Source: Pseudoneobacillus sp052180215
Lineage (GTDB): Bacteria; Bacillota; Bacilli; Bacillales; Cytobacillaceae
Assembly (NCBI RefSeq): GCF_052180215.1
Contig: NZ_CP197471.1
Location: 1,088,001-1,152,000, forward strand
Direction: 5' to 3'
Length of the DNA: 64,000 nucleotides
Part shown: positions 24,800-33,982 of the stretch, piece after piece
Layout of the letters: each line of letters opens with the position of its first letter
Numbering within the stretch: position 1 is the stretch's first letter
The notes under the pieces: model-generated
Seen by the model: the letters and a program-made list of their open reading frames with translations, nothing else
What the model was told of the DNA's origin: nothing
The model's database searches: none
Program-made: the position numbers and the translations under genes

Positions 24800-25997
24800 T
24801 GTTAGAGAGTTATGGACAAAACGGTCCAAAAAAACTGGTAAAGAAATAAGTCGTTACCTCCGATATATTTTTAATGGACATCTAATGATTGTTTTGATTT
24901 TTATCATAGGTTCTTTAACCTTTTATTATCAACAGTGGGTTAAAAGTTTAGATGATCAATTTCCGGCTGCGATGATTATGTCGGTCATTTTATCTATACT
25001 TTTAACCTATAGTCCGATTTACACCTTTTTATTAGAAGCGGATCGAGTTTTCCTTATACCTGTTGAAACCAGATTGAAGAATTACTTTTTAAAATCAGGC
25101 ATTGTCAGTTTCATTTTACAGGCATATATCATTGTAATGGTCCTTGCTGCTTTAATGCCGATATATGTTCAAGTATACGGTTCTTCCTTTAAGGATTTTT
25201 TCTATTTTTTAATCTGCTGTTTATTATTGAAAATATGGAACCTAGCTTTAAAGTGGAAGGTTCAATTTTATGTAGAAAAACAGGTACAATTTATTGATTC
25301 CTTCGTAAGATTTTCTTTAAATACCGTATTTGTATACCTACTTTTTATGTCTGCTAATAAAACTTTACTAGGATTTTTGGTTGTAGTGATGTTAGGCTTA
25401 TTTCTTTTCTTTCAGCAAACCACAAAGAAAAAAGGACTAAAGTGGGAGGAAATCATTTCTTTGGAACAAGACCGGCTCACTCATTTTTACCGAATCGCCA
25501 ATTTGTTTACAGATGTCCCTAAATTAAGGGATGTGGTTAAAAGACGGAAATGGTTAGATTGGCTAACCACAAAAATTATTTTTGATAATAAAAATACTCA
25601 ATTCTATCTATTAACAAGAACCTTTTTAAGGTCAGGAGATTATTTTGGCTTAGTTGTACGACTGACTGTAATTGGCAGTCTTCTTATTTATTTTTGGGAT
25701 TTTGTATACGGTCAGTTCTTATTCCTTCTGCTGTTTATGTATTTAACTGGTTTTCAACTGCTGCCATTAAAAAAACACCATCAAAACATTTTATGGCTTG
25801 ATTTATATCCGATCCATGAGAGACAAAGGTCTCTGGCTTTTCAAAAAATCATCTCCATCGTCTTAACGATACAGGGATTAGTATTTGCGGGTGTATTCCT
25901 TGTAAAGGGAGAATGGCTATACACTTTATTAGGAATATTGCTTGGTTTAACCTTCTCCAAGTTGTTTGTTCGCTTTTATAGCTGGAAAAAGGTGTGA
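24792..25997 (+). CDS. ecsB: ABC transporter permease EcsB
   Basis: A 401-residue polytopic membrane protein with about eight to ten hydrophobic segments arranged in two groups (about 30-150 and 170-215; then 285-400). It is the membrane partner of EcsA; the transported substrate is still debated (peptides have been proposed). It overlaps both neighbours, ecsA by eight bases, and the ecsC start region lies within or directly after its stop. Confidence 0.93.
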   Translation: MLDVRELWTKRSKKTGKEISRYLRYIFNGHLMIVLIFIIGSLTFYYQQWVKSLDDQFPAAMIMSVILSILLTYSPIYTFLLEADRVFLIPVETRLKNYFLKSGIVSFILQAYIIVMVLAALMPIYVQVYGSSFKDFFYFLICCLLLKIWNLALKWKVQFYVEKQVQFIDSFVRFSLNTVFVYLLFMSANKTLLGFLVVVMLGLFLFFQQTTKKKGLKWEEIISLEQDRLTHFYRIANLFTDVPKLRDVVKRRKWLDWLTTKIIFDNKNTQFYLLTRTFLRSGDYFGLVVRLTVIGSLLIYFWDFVYGQFLFLLLFMYLTGFQLLPLKKHHQNILWLDLYPIHERQRSLAFQKIISIVLTIQGLVFAGVFLVKGEWLYTLLGILLGLTFSKLFVRFYSWKKV

Positions 25998-26002
25998 TGA
26001 CA

Positions 26003-26728
26003 ATGAATGAATACGAACTTAACGTTTATCATGAGCTCATTAGTTGGAAACAAGAAATATTGAAAAGACCTAATATGATCGATCGATTATCACGCAAAGC
26101 ACAGAAAAAGGTAAATGAGATAATTCCTGAAAAAATTCATTCTGCAGTTACTGAAGCAATGAAAGGAATGGTCCAAGCAACCTTAACTGGTTCTCAATTT
26201 ACTACCAAAAAGGCACAAGGTGAAGGTTTATCACTACAACAGAAGGATGAAAAACTAAAAGAAAAACTGAACAGTTATCGCCGAACAGCCACGATTGAAG
26301 GGGCTGGGACAGGTGCAGCAGGTTTTTTTGTAGGTTTAGCGGATTTCCCATTATTTTTAACGATTAAAATGAAATTTTTATTTGAAGTAGCTTCTATTTA
26401 CGGATATGATACTAGAAAATATGAAGAACGACTATTTTTACTATATGTTTTTCAATTAGCTTTTTCTAAGGACGAAGCCAAAGTAAATACTTTAAAAATG
26501 ATTGAAGAATGGGAAAGTCAAGATGAAACGATTATGGAAATAGACTGGCGAACCTTTCAGCAAGAGTATCGTGATTATATTGATCTTGTAAAGCTATTGC
26601 AAATGGTACCAGGGTTAGGAGCTATTGTAGGGGCATTTGCTAATTATCGCTTAACTGAACATTTAGGAAATACGGCAATGAATGCTTATCGGCTAAGAAT
26701 ATTATCGACCAATCCTACAATTGAATAG
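26003..26728 (+). CDS. ecsC: EcsC family protein
   Basis: A 241-residue EcsC protein. A central Gly/Ala-rich hydrophobic segment GAGTGAAGFFVGLADFPLFL (about 100-120) and the C-terminal PGLGAIVGAFANYRLTEHLG are family hallmarks. It is probably a peripheral or hairpin membrane protein of unknown function, last in the ecs operon. ATG 26003 is eight bases after AAAAGGTG; GTG 25994 and ATG 25997 are in-frame alternatives that would overlap the ecsB stop. Confidence 0.9.
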   Translation: MNEYELNVYHELISWKQEILKRPNMIDRLSRKAQKKVNEIIPEKIHSAVTEAMKGMVQATLTGSQFTTKKAQGEGLSLQQKDEKLKEKLNSYRRTATIEGAGTGAAGFFVGLADFPLFLTIKMKFLFEVASIYGYDTRKYEERLFLLYVFQLAFSKDEAKVNTLKMIEEWESQDETIMEIDWRTFQQEYRDYIDLVKLLQMVPGLGAIVGAFANYRLTEHLGNTAMNAYRLRILSTNPTIE

Positions 26729-26880
26729 AAAAGCGTAAGCGCCTTGGTTAGCCCCGACAAGCAAATGTTCTCTATCGTAAGAAGTCTGAACTTTGACTTC
26801 TTACGATAGAGGTTATTTGACCTCGAGGGGCTAGGTAGGAAGAAATGAATTACTTTCTTCCCTGCTGGAGCTAGACAATT
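26729..26880. repeat. Multi-hairpin intergenic repeat element after ecsC
   Basis: Starts directly after the ecsC stop with AAAAGCGTAAGCGCCTTGG and ends GCTGGAGCTAGACAATT, a pattern I recall from intergenic repeats of several Bacillaceae. Inside are a 17-bp perfect hairpin (26770-26786 with 26795-26811), GAGGT/ACCTC, TAGCCCC/GGGGCTA and GGAAGAAA/TTTCTTCC. No ORF is present. Only one copy is in this window. Confidence 0.65.
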
Positions 26881-26926
26881 TTCGAAGTCCCCAAAAGTTA
26901 TACATTTTTACATATGAAAATAAAAA

Positions 26927-26952
26927 GGACCGGTCATGTTACCGGTCCTTGC
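26927..26952 (-). terminator. Terminator after yhaA
   Basis: AAGGACCGGT pairs with ACCGGTCCTT around a six-base loop; on the minus strand TTTTTATT follows. Confidence 0.8.
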
Positions 26953-26956
26953 CATA

Positions 26957-28159
26957 TTATTGCTTAACAAGAGTGGAAAGAGTATTTGTCTTCTGGTAAT
27001 TAATAGCAGCTAAACCTAACGTCTTCGCCGCAATAAGCATTGCCTTTTCATTAATATCAAACTTAGGATGATGGTGTGGGTATGCTTCATCAACACCGTC
27101 CGGTTTTGCACCTGTAAAGAAGAAAGTTCCAGGCACCTTTTGTAAATAGTAGGAGAAGTCCTCTCCACCCATATGTGGTTCAGTTTCTTCTACTGTATCG
27201 ACTTCAGGTACACTACCTGCACATTGAATGAGGAATTCGGTTTCTGCCTTATGATTTACTACTGCTGGATATCCTTTTTCATAGATAAATTCATACGTCG
27301 TATCGGAAGCATAACACGTCCCCTTAATGATTCTTTCGATCTCTGCTTCAATATCAGCACGAACTTCTTCATTGAAGGTTCTAACGGTTCCAATTAGTCT
27401 TGCACGGTCAGCTATAACATTAAAGGCATTTTCTGCAACAAAAGAACCAACTGTTACAACGGCAGAATCAATAGGATTTACACGACGACTAACAATTTGT
27501 TGAAGATTCATCACAAGCTGGGAAGCAATGACGATAGAATCCTTCGTCTTATGAGGTTGAGCACCGTGGCCACCTTTGCCTTGAATGATAATTTCAAAGC
27601 GATCAGATGCTGCCATCACTGGTCCAACTCGATACTGAATCGTACCTGTAGGATTCAATGCCCATAAATGAGTACCAAAAATAACATCTACACCTTCTAA
27701 GCATCCATCTGCGATCATAGGTGCTGCTCCCCCAGGAGCGTATTCTTCAGCGTGTTGATGGATCATAACATAATTTCCTTCTAACTCAGCACGATTTTCA
27801 TGTAAAACTTTAGCTAAGACTAGTAGAGTAGCAGTGTGTCCATCATGTCCACAAGCGTGCATGACACCAGGAATAAGAGATTTATAGGGAACATCTTTTT
27901 CATCTTGTATAGGAAGGGCATCGAAATCAGCACGTAGAGCAACCGTTTTACCGGGCTTAGCACCATAGATTTTTGCTACAACACCGTTACCGCCGACATT
28001 GCCTTTTACTTCTACACCAAGTTTATCGTAAAACGATTTTATGTAATCGGCTGATTGAACTTCTTGAAAAGAGAGTTCAGGGTGTTGATGTAAAAAACGA
28101 CGGATCTCAACCATTTCATCGTAATACTTTTCTAAATTTTCAAATAAATTTTTGTACAC
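26957..28159 (-). CDS. yhaA: M20-family amidohydrolase YhaA
   Basis: A 400-residue metal-dependent N-acyl amino acid or indole-acetyl-type amidohydrolase, family M20D. Metal-site motifs are MHACGHDGHTA (about 107), HQHAEEYAPGGA and MGGEDFSYYL near the C-terminus; RRFLHQHPELSFQE opens the protein. The start GTG 28159 follows GAGGAG and gives MYKNLFENLEKYYDEM, near the B. subtilis length of 396. The longer reading to 28291 runs over the start of the divergent phosphatase gene and is rejected. Confidence 0.9.
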   Translation of the reverse strand: MYKNLFENLEKYYDEMVEIRRFLHQHPELSFQEVQSADYIKSFYDKLGVEVKGNVGGNGVVAKIYGAKPGKTVALRADFDALPIQDEKDVPYKSLIPGVMHACGHDGHTATLLVLAKVLHENRAELEGNYVMIHQHAEEYAPGGAAPMIADGCLEGVDVIFGTHLWALNPTGTIQYRVGPVMAASDRFEIIIQGKGGHGAQPHKTKDSIVIASQLVMNLQQIVSRRVNPIDSAVVTVGSFVAENAFNVIADRARLIGTVRTFNEEVRADIEAEIERIIKGTCYASDTTYEFIYEKGYPAVVNHKAETEFLIQCAGSVPEVDTVEETEPHMGGEDFSYYLQKVPGTFFFTGAKPDGVDEAYPHHHPKFDINEKAMLIAAKTLGLAAINYQKTNTLSTLVKQ

Positions 28160-28267
28160 ATTGACCACTCTCCTCAGGTTATAATTATTTAAGATTATAG
28201 CACTAAATGTATATACTAGCTTTATATAAGCTCGAATTCTTGTAAAAATTTTTTCTGGAGGAAAAAC

Positions 28268-28909
28268 ATGAACAAAAAATACGAAAAACACTTTTTCATC
28301 TATAGCTTGGTGGCTGGGTTAATTGGTATTTACCTACTTTACTTAGTTACTCATAGCGAATCTCTTTGGATTGACCGAACTTTTTCAGCTATTTTTACCA
28401 CTTCTAACAGTACCGCAATAACCATATTTGATTATATTACACAGCTTGGTTATAAGTTAGGAATTGGAACAGTAGCCCTTCTTACCATTCTATGGTTATG
28501 GATAAAGAAAAAAGATTATGCTGGTATGGCAACAATAGCTTTGGCAGTTGGGTTAGGTAATGAAGTAAATAAATTATTGAAAAATTGGATTGGAAGAGAA
28601 AGACCTTCACTAGAACATATAGGAGAAGAAGCATCATTAAGTTTTCCAAGCGGACATGCTATGGTGGGGATCATTCTCTATATGCTTCTTGCCTACTTCT
28701 TGGTAAAGTATATCCCATCAACTGTTGGAAAATGGATTGCTGCTGCCAGCTGTGTAGTGATTATTTTATTATTGGGTATCAGTAGATTGGTTTTAAATGT
28801 ACATTATGCCTCAGACGTAATTGCCGGTTATGCATTTGGTTTTATATGGGCATTTTTGTGGATTTTAATTTATCAGCAGATAAAGGAAAAAGCAAAAGTA
28901 AGGGGCTAA
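28268..28909 (+). CDS. PAP2-family membrane phosphatase
   Basis: A 213-residue six-span phosphatase of the PAP2/PgpB family. The three motifs are present: KLLKNWIGRERP, SFPSGHAM and SRLVLNVHYASDVIAG. The enzyme acts on lipid phosphates such as phosphatidylglycerophosphate or undecaprenyl pyrophosphate at the membrane outer face; which one cannot be told. TGGAGG precedes ATG 28268. It is divergent from yhaA and ends in a terminator that overlaps its stop codon. Confidence 0.9.
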   Translation: MNKKYEKHFFIYSLVAGLIGIYLLYLVTHSESLWIDRTFSAIFTTSNSTAITIFDYITQLGYKLGIGTVALLTILWLWIKKKDYAGMATIALAVGLGNEVNKLLKNWIGRERPSLEHIGEEASLSFPSGHAMVGIILYMLLAYFLVKYIPSTVGKWIAAASCVVIILLLGISRLVLNVHYASDVIAGYAFGFIWAFLWILIYQQIKEKAKVRG

Positions 28910-28934
28910 GCCGATATGGCAAGCCCCTTTTTTT
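28900..28934 (+). terminator. Terminator after the PAP2 gene
   Basis: AAGGGGCT pairs with AGCCCCTT, with GCC/GGC inside, then seven T. Confidence 0.8.
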
Positions 28935-29023
28935 AAAAAATGCTATGCATAAGATTACTTAGTGACTTTGGCAATTAGTACTAAATCAACAGAGATTTGT
29001 TCGAGGGCTTCCGCTTTTTGTTT

Positions 29024-30421
29024 TTAAATCAAAAACATTGCTACGATAGTTGTAACAACTAAACCAATAACGACTGGTAATAAGTTTCTTCGTGCTAGCT
29101 CAAAAACATCTACATTACAAATTGCTGCAACAGGGATGATGGCCCATGGCACTAACGTTCCTCCACCAACCCAGATGGCAGAAATTTGACCCAAGGCAGT
29201 TAAAGTAGCGGCACCCCCACCAAGAGCATGTGAAAATAAATTAGCCACTGAACCAGCTAAAGAGATACCAGAGAACCCTGAACCATCTAAACCTGTGATG
29301 GCCCCTACTGCAGTTAACGTAATGGCACCCACTTCCTGATTTAGAGGAACAATATTAGCTAAGGCTACCCCTAAGTCATTGACTATACCTTGAGAAGCAG
29401 CAGGTAAATAGTCGCCGATAATTTTACCAAACCCAGAATCTCCTAAATAGAAGAAGGCTGCAATTGGAATAACTGGACCAAATACCTTAAATCCAAATTG
29501 GAATCCATCAATTAAATAACTTGTTGTTTTTTCAAGTCCCTTACCTTTATGAGTTACTAATGTAATTAAGATCAGAATAAAAATGGACGTACCACCAATA
29601 AGTGCGGTAGCATCGCCGCCTTGTAGTTTTAAAATAAACATAGCTGCTACATCAATAGCAAATAATAGTGGTATCAATAACGCAAAGAAACGTTTTTGAT
29701 TCAAACTTAAAAGTGCAGCATCTTCACCTTGTTCACCTAGAAGTGCATTGTTCTCCAACCCTTCTACTTTTAATATACCTCTTTTCATATCTCTTTTAAG
29801 TAAGAAAAAGGCTGCAATTGTCGTTACGATTCCCATTGTAATAACTAATGGAATACTTGCTTGAATAACCTCATTAACCTGTAATCCAGCTGCGTCTGCT
29901 GTTAATTTTGGTGCTGCTTGGATAATAAAATCACCAGATAATGCTATTCCGTGTCCAAACAAGTTCATAGCTACGGCTACCCCTAAAGCAGGAAGACCTA
30001 CTCTTAATGCGACCGGTAATAAAACTGCCCCCAATAAAGCTACTGCAGGAGATGGCCAAAAAAACCAAGAGATAATCATCATGAGAATCCCGATTGTCCA
30101 GTAAGCCATGGTAGAATTTCTGATTAATTTGGAAAAAGGAGAGATCATAACATCGTTTATTCCTGTTGATGTGAGTGTTTTACTCATTGCTACAATGATG
30201 GAGATAACTAAAATCGTCGATAATAACTCTGTGATGGCATATATGAAACTATTAAAAATACTACTTACCGAATGACTGAGTGATCCAGTGGCGGTGATGG
30301 CTATTAAAAATATGCCTACTATACAGATAAGGGATGTATCCCTTCTCATTACCATAAAGCCAATGATAAGGGCAATGAAAACGACGTATATCCAATGAAG
30401 TGTAATTAATTCAACCCCCAT
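29024..30421 (-). CDS. yhfA: Putative transporter YhfA
   Basis: A 465-residue membrane protein with 11 to 12 predicted spans, matching YhfA of B. subtilis in length and location next to yhaA. Gly-rich motifs typical of anion or dicarboxylate carriers appear, for example SALGGGAATLTALGQISA and GSGFSGISLAGS near the C-terminus. The substrate is unknown. ATG 30421 has AGGAGG upstream. A 240-bp gap with no recognised gene separates it from liaF. Confidence 0.8.
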   Translation of the reverse strand: MGVELITLHWIYVVFIALIIGFMVMRRDTSLICIVGIFLIAITATGSLSHSVSSIFNSFIYAITELLSTILVISIIVAMSKTLTSTGINDVMISPFSKLIRNSTMAYWTIGILMMIISWFFWPSPAVALLGAVLLPVALRVGLPALGVAVAMNLFGHGIALSGDFIIQAAPKLTADAAGLQVNEVIQASIPLVITMGIVTTIAAFFLLKRDMKRGILKVEGLENNALLGEQGEDAALLSLNQKRFFALLIPLLFAIDVAAMFILKLQGGDATALIGGTSIFILILITLVTHKGKGLEKTTSYLIDGFQFGFKVFGPVIPIAAFFYLGDSGFGKIIGDYLPAASQGIVNDLGVALANIVPLNQEVGAITLTAVGAITGLDGSGFSGISLAGSVANLFSHALGGGAATLTALGQISAIWVGGGTLVPWAIIPVAAICNVDVFELARRNLLPVVIGLVVTTIVAMFLI

Positions 30422-30661
30422 AAAAACTCCTCCTTGAGTCCGAGTAAATTAGGCAATCGCCCTCTTACGGATGTAATACACAATATGAGATTTCGGAAAA
30501 ATGGTGAGAAGAATTAAGAGAAAAATCAGTCTGTAGACGGAGTAGAAAGCGTGCTAGAGAATGTACTTCATTTTATTAGATATATTTTAAAATAAAGAGG
30601 TCAATAAAGGTTTTTTTATTAGGATAGAGAATGTTATAGATAGAAGAGAGGGATGATTGCT

Positions 30662-31471
30662 ATGCGTCAATCAATGAATCAAGTCATTTTCGCAGCCTTG
30701 CTTTTATTTGTCGGTATATTTCTACTATTGTTGAATGTAGGAGTCATTTCCTTGGAAATAAAAGTACTAATTGTCGAATTATATCCGTATATTATGTTCC
30801 TTTTCAGCTTTTACTTATTAGTTAAGGCATTTAAACGACATAGTAGAGCAAGCTTATTTTGGGGAATTTTCTTTTTATCATTTTCATTAATGTTATGTCT
30901 TGACAGATTTCAAATAGTAAATTTTAGTTTTGGGGATTTTTGGAAATTATGGCCGGTGATTATTATTTATTTTGGATTAGAGTTATTAATAAGGAAGGAT
31001 AAAGTTAAAATATTTTTTAATTCGGATATCCCTTTTGAGAGTAAAAACGAAGAGACAGTTGACTCTCAAACCTGGAAAGCTGATTCTAAATCATCTAGCG
31101 GTAAGAAAATTAGGAGTTTTTCCATTGGGGATATAGAAATAAAGAAATCTAATTGGTCACTAGAGCCTATGAATCTATATAACACGATAGGGGACTATTT
31201 TATAGATTTTAGTAAAGCTTATATACCTGAAAAAGAAACGCCTATCATCGTGCAAGGCTGGATAGGCGATGTAAAAATGATTGTACCTGATGATGTAGCT
31301 GTACATGTTCAGGCAAAAGTGAAAATAGGCGATATAAGGATTTTTGACATTCGTTCCAATGATATTAATAGAAACTTAGTGTATGAGACTCCTGGATATG
31401 AGGATGCCATAAAAAAATTAAATATCATGATCGAATTAAAAATAGGGTCGATTCGAATCGATCAAGTATAG
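30662..31471 (+). CDS. liaF: LiaF-like inhibitor of a two-component system
   Basis: A 269-residue protein with four hydrophobic segments in the first 125 residues, then a soluble beta-rich domain ending in IGDIRIFDIRS and IGSIRIDQV, the DUF2154-like C-terminal fold of LiaF/VraT. LiaF keeps the kinase LiaS off until cell-wall antibiotics act. ATG 30662 is nine bases after AGAGAGGG. It heads a liaF-liaS-liaR operon; no liaI or liaH gene is next to it, unlike B. subtilis. Confidence 0.8.
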   Translation: MRQSMNQVIFAALLLFVGIFLLLLNVGVISLEIKVLIVELYPYIMFLFSFYLLVKAFKRHSRASLFWGIFFLSFSLMLCLDRFQIVNFSFGDFWKLWPVIIIYFGLELLIRKDKVKIFFNSDIPFESKNEETVDSQTWKADSKSSSGKKIRSFSIGDIEIKKSNWSLEPMNLYNTIGDYFIDFSKAYIPEKETPIIVQGWIGDVKMIVPDDVAVHVQAKVKIGDIRIFDIRSNDINRNLVYETPGYEDAIKKLNIMIELKIGSIRIDQV

Positions 31472-31483
31472 GAGCAAAGATTG

Positions 31484-32536
31484 ATGAAACAATTTCATAG
31501 CCGTTATTGGTTCTTCCAAAGTTTTATCATGACTGGTTTTATTAGTTCTTTACTATTTTTTGTGGGCTTACAAGTCTATTTATTTATCTCCCAAAAACCT
31601 GTTATTTCAATCAAAATATCATTCTGGCTTTTTTTCTATATATTAATGATCCAATTGTTTGTAAGCGGTTATGTTGGACTGAAAAATAGTACGTATTTAA
31701 AGGGGCATTTGGGTGATATACATTTATTCATTTCGGGTCTGAAAAATGGGAAACTTTCTGAAAGGTTAAACAGCTCTGATTTAGAAGAAATGGGACCGAT
31801 CGTTGAAGAATTAAATCAATTGGCTATTTTTTTAGAAGAGCAGGCTTACTCCATGCAAAGACTTGCCGATGAAAAAGTAACATTAGCGCAATCCGCTCAT
31901 ACTGCTGCTGTGATGGAAGAAAGACAAAGATTAGCTCGGGATTTGCATGATGTAGTCAGTCAGCAATTATTTGCTTTAAGTATGCTCTCTTCAGCCACTT
32001 TAAGATTAATAGATAAGGATCCGAGTAAAGTAAAAGAGCAAATAAAAGAAATAGCGGATATAGCGACTAAAGCACAAGGGGAAATGAGGGCCTTACTACT
32101 TCATTTAAGACCCGTTCAGCTTTCAGAAGATTCCTTATGTGAAGGTATTATTAAATTAATTGTTGAATTAAAGGAAAAAACAAATCTTGAGTTTCAAGCT
32201 AGTATTGATGAAATTGAAAACCTTTCTACTGCTGCCGAAGAACATCTATTTCGAATTGTACAAGAAGCACTTTCCAATATTCTTCTTCATTCAGAGGCCA
32301 ATAAAGTAAAGATTACATTGACAGAAAGGGAGCATGATATCCATTTATATATATCTGACAATGGTAGAGGGTTCGATCCTTCGAAAGACCGCTTTGCCTC
32401 TTATGGATTAAAAACAATGAGGGAACGTTGTGAAGAAATCGGTGGAATCTTCAATATTCGCTCAAAGGAAAATGAAGGCACATATTTAGATATCCGCATT
32501 CATAAAAAGGGGAGAGGCTTAAGTGGAAAAAATTAA
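31484..32536 (+). CDS. liaS: LiaS/VraS-type sensor histidine kinase
   Basis: A 350-residue membrane kinase. Two membrane spans (about 13-35 and 45-65) enclose only a short extracellular loop, typical of intramembrane-sensing kinases. A HAMP-like linker follows. The HisKA_3 motif is ERQRLARDLHDVVSQQLFAL with His at about residue 157; the ATPase domain ends with DNGRGFDP and YGLKTMRERCEEIGG. ATG 31484 has GGAG eight bases upstream. It overlaps liaR by 14 bases. Confidence 0.88.
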   Translation: MKQFHSRYWFFQSFIMTGFISSLLFFVGLQVYLFISQKPVISIKISFWLFFYILMIQLFVSGYVGLKNSTYLKGHLGDIHLFISGLKNGKLSERLNSSDLEEMGPIVEELNQLAIFLEEQAYSMQRLADEKVTLAQSAHTAAVMEERQRLARDLHDVVSQQLFALSMLSSATLRLIDKDPSKVKEQIKEIADIATKAQGEMRALLLHLRPVQLSEDSLCEGIIKLIVELKEKTNLEFQASIDEIENLSTAAEEHLFRIVQEALSNILLHSEANKVKITLTEREHDIHLYISDNGRGFDPSKDRFASYGLKTMRERCEEIGGIFNIRSKENEGTYLDIRIHKKGRGLSGKN

Positions 32537-33167
32537 AGTAGTCGTAGTAGATGACCATGATATGGTTCGTAGGGGAATCATTTCTTATTTACTTACAGAA
32601 CCAAATATAGAAGTGGTAGGAGAAGCAAGTAGTGGAAATGATGGAATCAAATTAGTTTCTCAGGTGCAACCAGATATTGTTTTGATGGATTTATTAATGG
32701 AGAACGGGAATGGAATATATGCAACAAAGGAAATATTGAGTTTTTTGCCTACTTGTAAAATTATCATTATTACAAGTTATTATGATGATCAACAAGTATT
32801 TCCTGCTTTAGAGGCTGGAGCCTTTAGTTATTTACTTAAAACGGCATCCGCGGATGAGATTGTCCAAGCAATTTATAAAGCAGTCCAAGGTGAAACAATC
32901 ATCGAACCGAAAGTAGCCAATAAAATGATTAATCGTTTCCGTCAGAGCGGGCGGAAACCTCATGATGACCTAACGGAACGAGAATTAGATGTCTTAAAAT
33001 GTTTAGGTGAAGGGATGACCAATCAAGAAATTAGTGAGGAGTTATTTATCGGAATCAAAACGGTTAAGACTCATGTAAGTAATATATTAAGCAAATTAAA
33101 CGTGTCAGACCGAACACAAGCAGCAGTTTATGCTAATCGCAATGGCATATTAAAATCAAAAAGGTAG
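32523..33167 (+). CDS. liaR: LiaR/VraR-type response regulator
   Basis: A 214-residue NarL-family regulator. The receiver domain (1-120) has the acidic pair VDDHD, the phosphorylated Asp in IVLMDLLMENGNG (about 55) and the Lys in YLLKTASADE. The LuxR-type helix-turn-helix (about 148-205) reads LTERELDVLKCLGEGMTNQEI. It starts with GTG 32523, behind GGGGAGAGG inside liaS. It probably autoregulates the operon and drives envelope-stress genes elsewhere. Confidence 0.9.
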   Translation: MEKIKVVVVDDHDMVRRGIISYLLTEPNIEVVGEASSGNDGIKLVSQVQPDIVLMDLLMENGNGIYATKEILSFLPTCKIIIITSYYDDQQVFPALEAGAFSYLLKTASADEIVQAIYKAVQGETIIEPKVANKMINRFRQSGRKPHDDLTERELDVLKCLGEGMTNQEISEELFIGIKTVKTHVSNILSKLNVSDRTQAAVYANRNGILKSKR

Positions 33168-33192
33168 GGGCTTAAAAAGCTCCTACCTAATT
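33162..33192. terminator. Terminator between liaR and hmoB
   Basis: AGGTAGGGGCT pairs with AGCTCCTACCT (one mismatch) around a short A-rich loop; it overlaps the liaR stop and is followed by AATTTT. Confidence 0.7.
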
Positions 33193-33242
33193 TTATGGAT
33201 AGACAAAAGCTGATTTTGTAGCGGAAATACAGAGCCTTATAC

Positions 33243-33752
33243 TTAAGAGTCTTCAGAAGTATGGTAAGTAGAAATATAGGAAGGCTTGGTGAAGATATTA
33301 GGAACGGAATCCAGGCCACTATCTTTTAATAATAGATCATGATATTGCTCATACGAATTTGAGCATTTCCATTCCTTATAGTTTTCCTCTTGATCCCATA
33401 TTGTTAAAATTAAATATGTTCTAGAATCTAAAGAATGCAAGCCTCTAATGGCTAATAGGCCATCTTGAGTCCCTATTACATTTAGGGTCTCTTTTATTCG
33501 ATATTCAAATAAAGTTTTCCCTTCCTCCGTAACAGTAAAATAGTGCATGACGACAAACCCTTCATTTATGAATGCCCCTTTTGAAACCAACACCCCAAAA
33601 CTTCTAGGTTCGTTAAAAACAGATTCTCCATTTGTTTCATGAAGTAATACAGCCTGTTCAGCATTCTCTATTAATAGCATGGATTCTTTAGGGAAGGTTT
33701 GTTTCTTTTTATTTAAAAAATAATAGGTTCCTGCAGTTATATATATTTTCAT
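33243..33752 (-). CDS. hmoB: Haem-degrading monooxygenase HmoB
   Basis: A 169-residue protein matching B. subtilis HmoB (YhgC). The C-terminal half (about 75-160) is an ABM ferredoxin-like domain with LDSRTYLILTIWDQEENYKEW, and the tail ends FTKPSYISTYHT. It opens the haem ring and releases iron. ATG 33752 follows AGAGGTGAAAAA; the reading to 33791 has no ribosome site. It diverges from the hemEHY cluster, the same arrangement as in B. subtilis. Confidence 0.9.
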   Translation of the reverse strand: MKIYITAGTYYFLNKKKQTFPKESMLLIENAEQAVLLHETNGESVFNEPRSFGVLVSKGAFINEGFVVMHYFTVTEEGKTLFEYRIKETLNVIGTQDGLLAIRGLHSLDSRTYLILTIWDQEENYKEWKCSNSYEQYHDLLLKDSGLDSVPNIFTKPSYISTYHTSEDS

Positions 33753-33828
33753 TTTTTCACCTCTGGCGTTTATTTTTATAACTTTACCCAATATTTAACA
33801 AAAATAGGTACATAAATACGACTATTTT

Positions 33829-33857
33829 TTGACATTTAAAAGAGGTATATATACATA
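33829..33857 (+). promoter_or_regulatory. Candidate promoter of hemEHY
   Basis: TTGACA (33829-33834), 17 bases, then TACATA (33852-33857). The -35 is perfect and the -10 is fair; the leader to hemE would be about 120 bases. Confidence 0.45.
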
Positions 33858-33982
33858 TTTACTCCAAAAAAGATATATTTGAGACAGACTAAATAATTTT
33901 CATTTTCTTTAGTTTCTAATTTCGACATTTATATATTACAATGGTATGCAGACAAGTTTACGAAAGGTGGATCATATTAAAT

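Noticed and set aside
28160..28291. N-terminal extension of YhaA
   Set aside because: It would overlap the start of the divergent PAP2 gene, lacks a ribosome site and makes the protein longer than orthologues.
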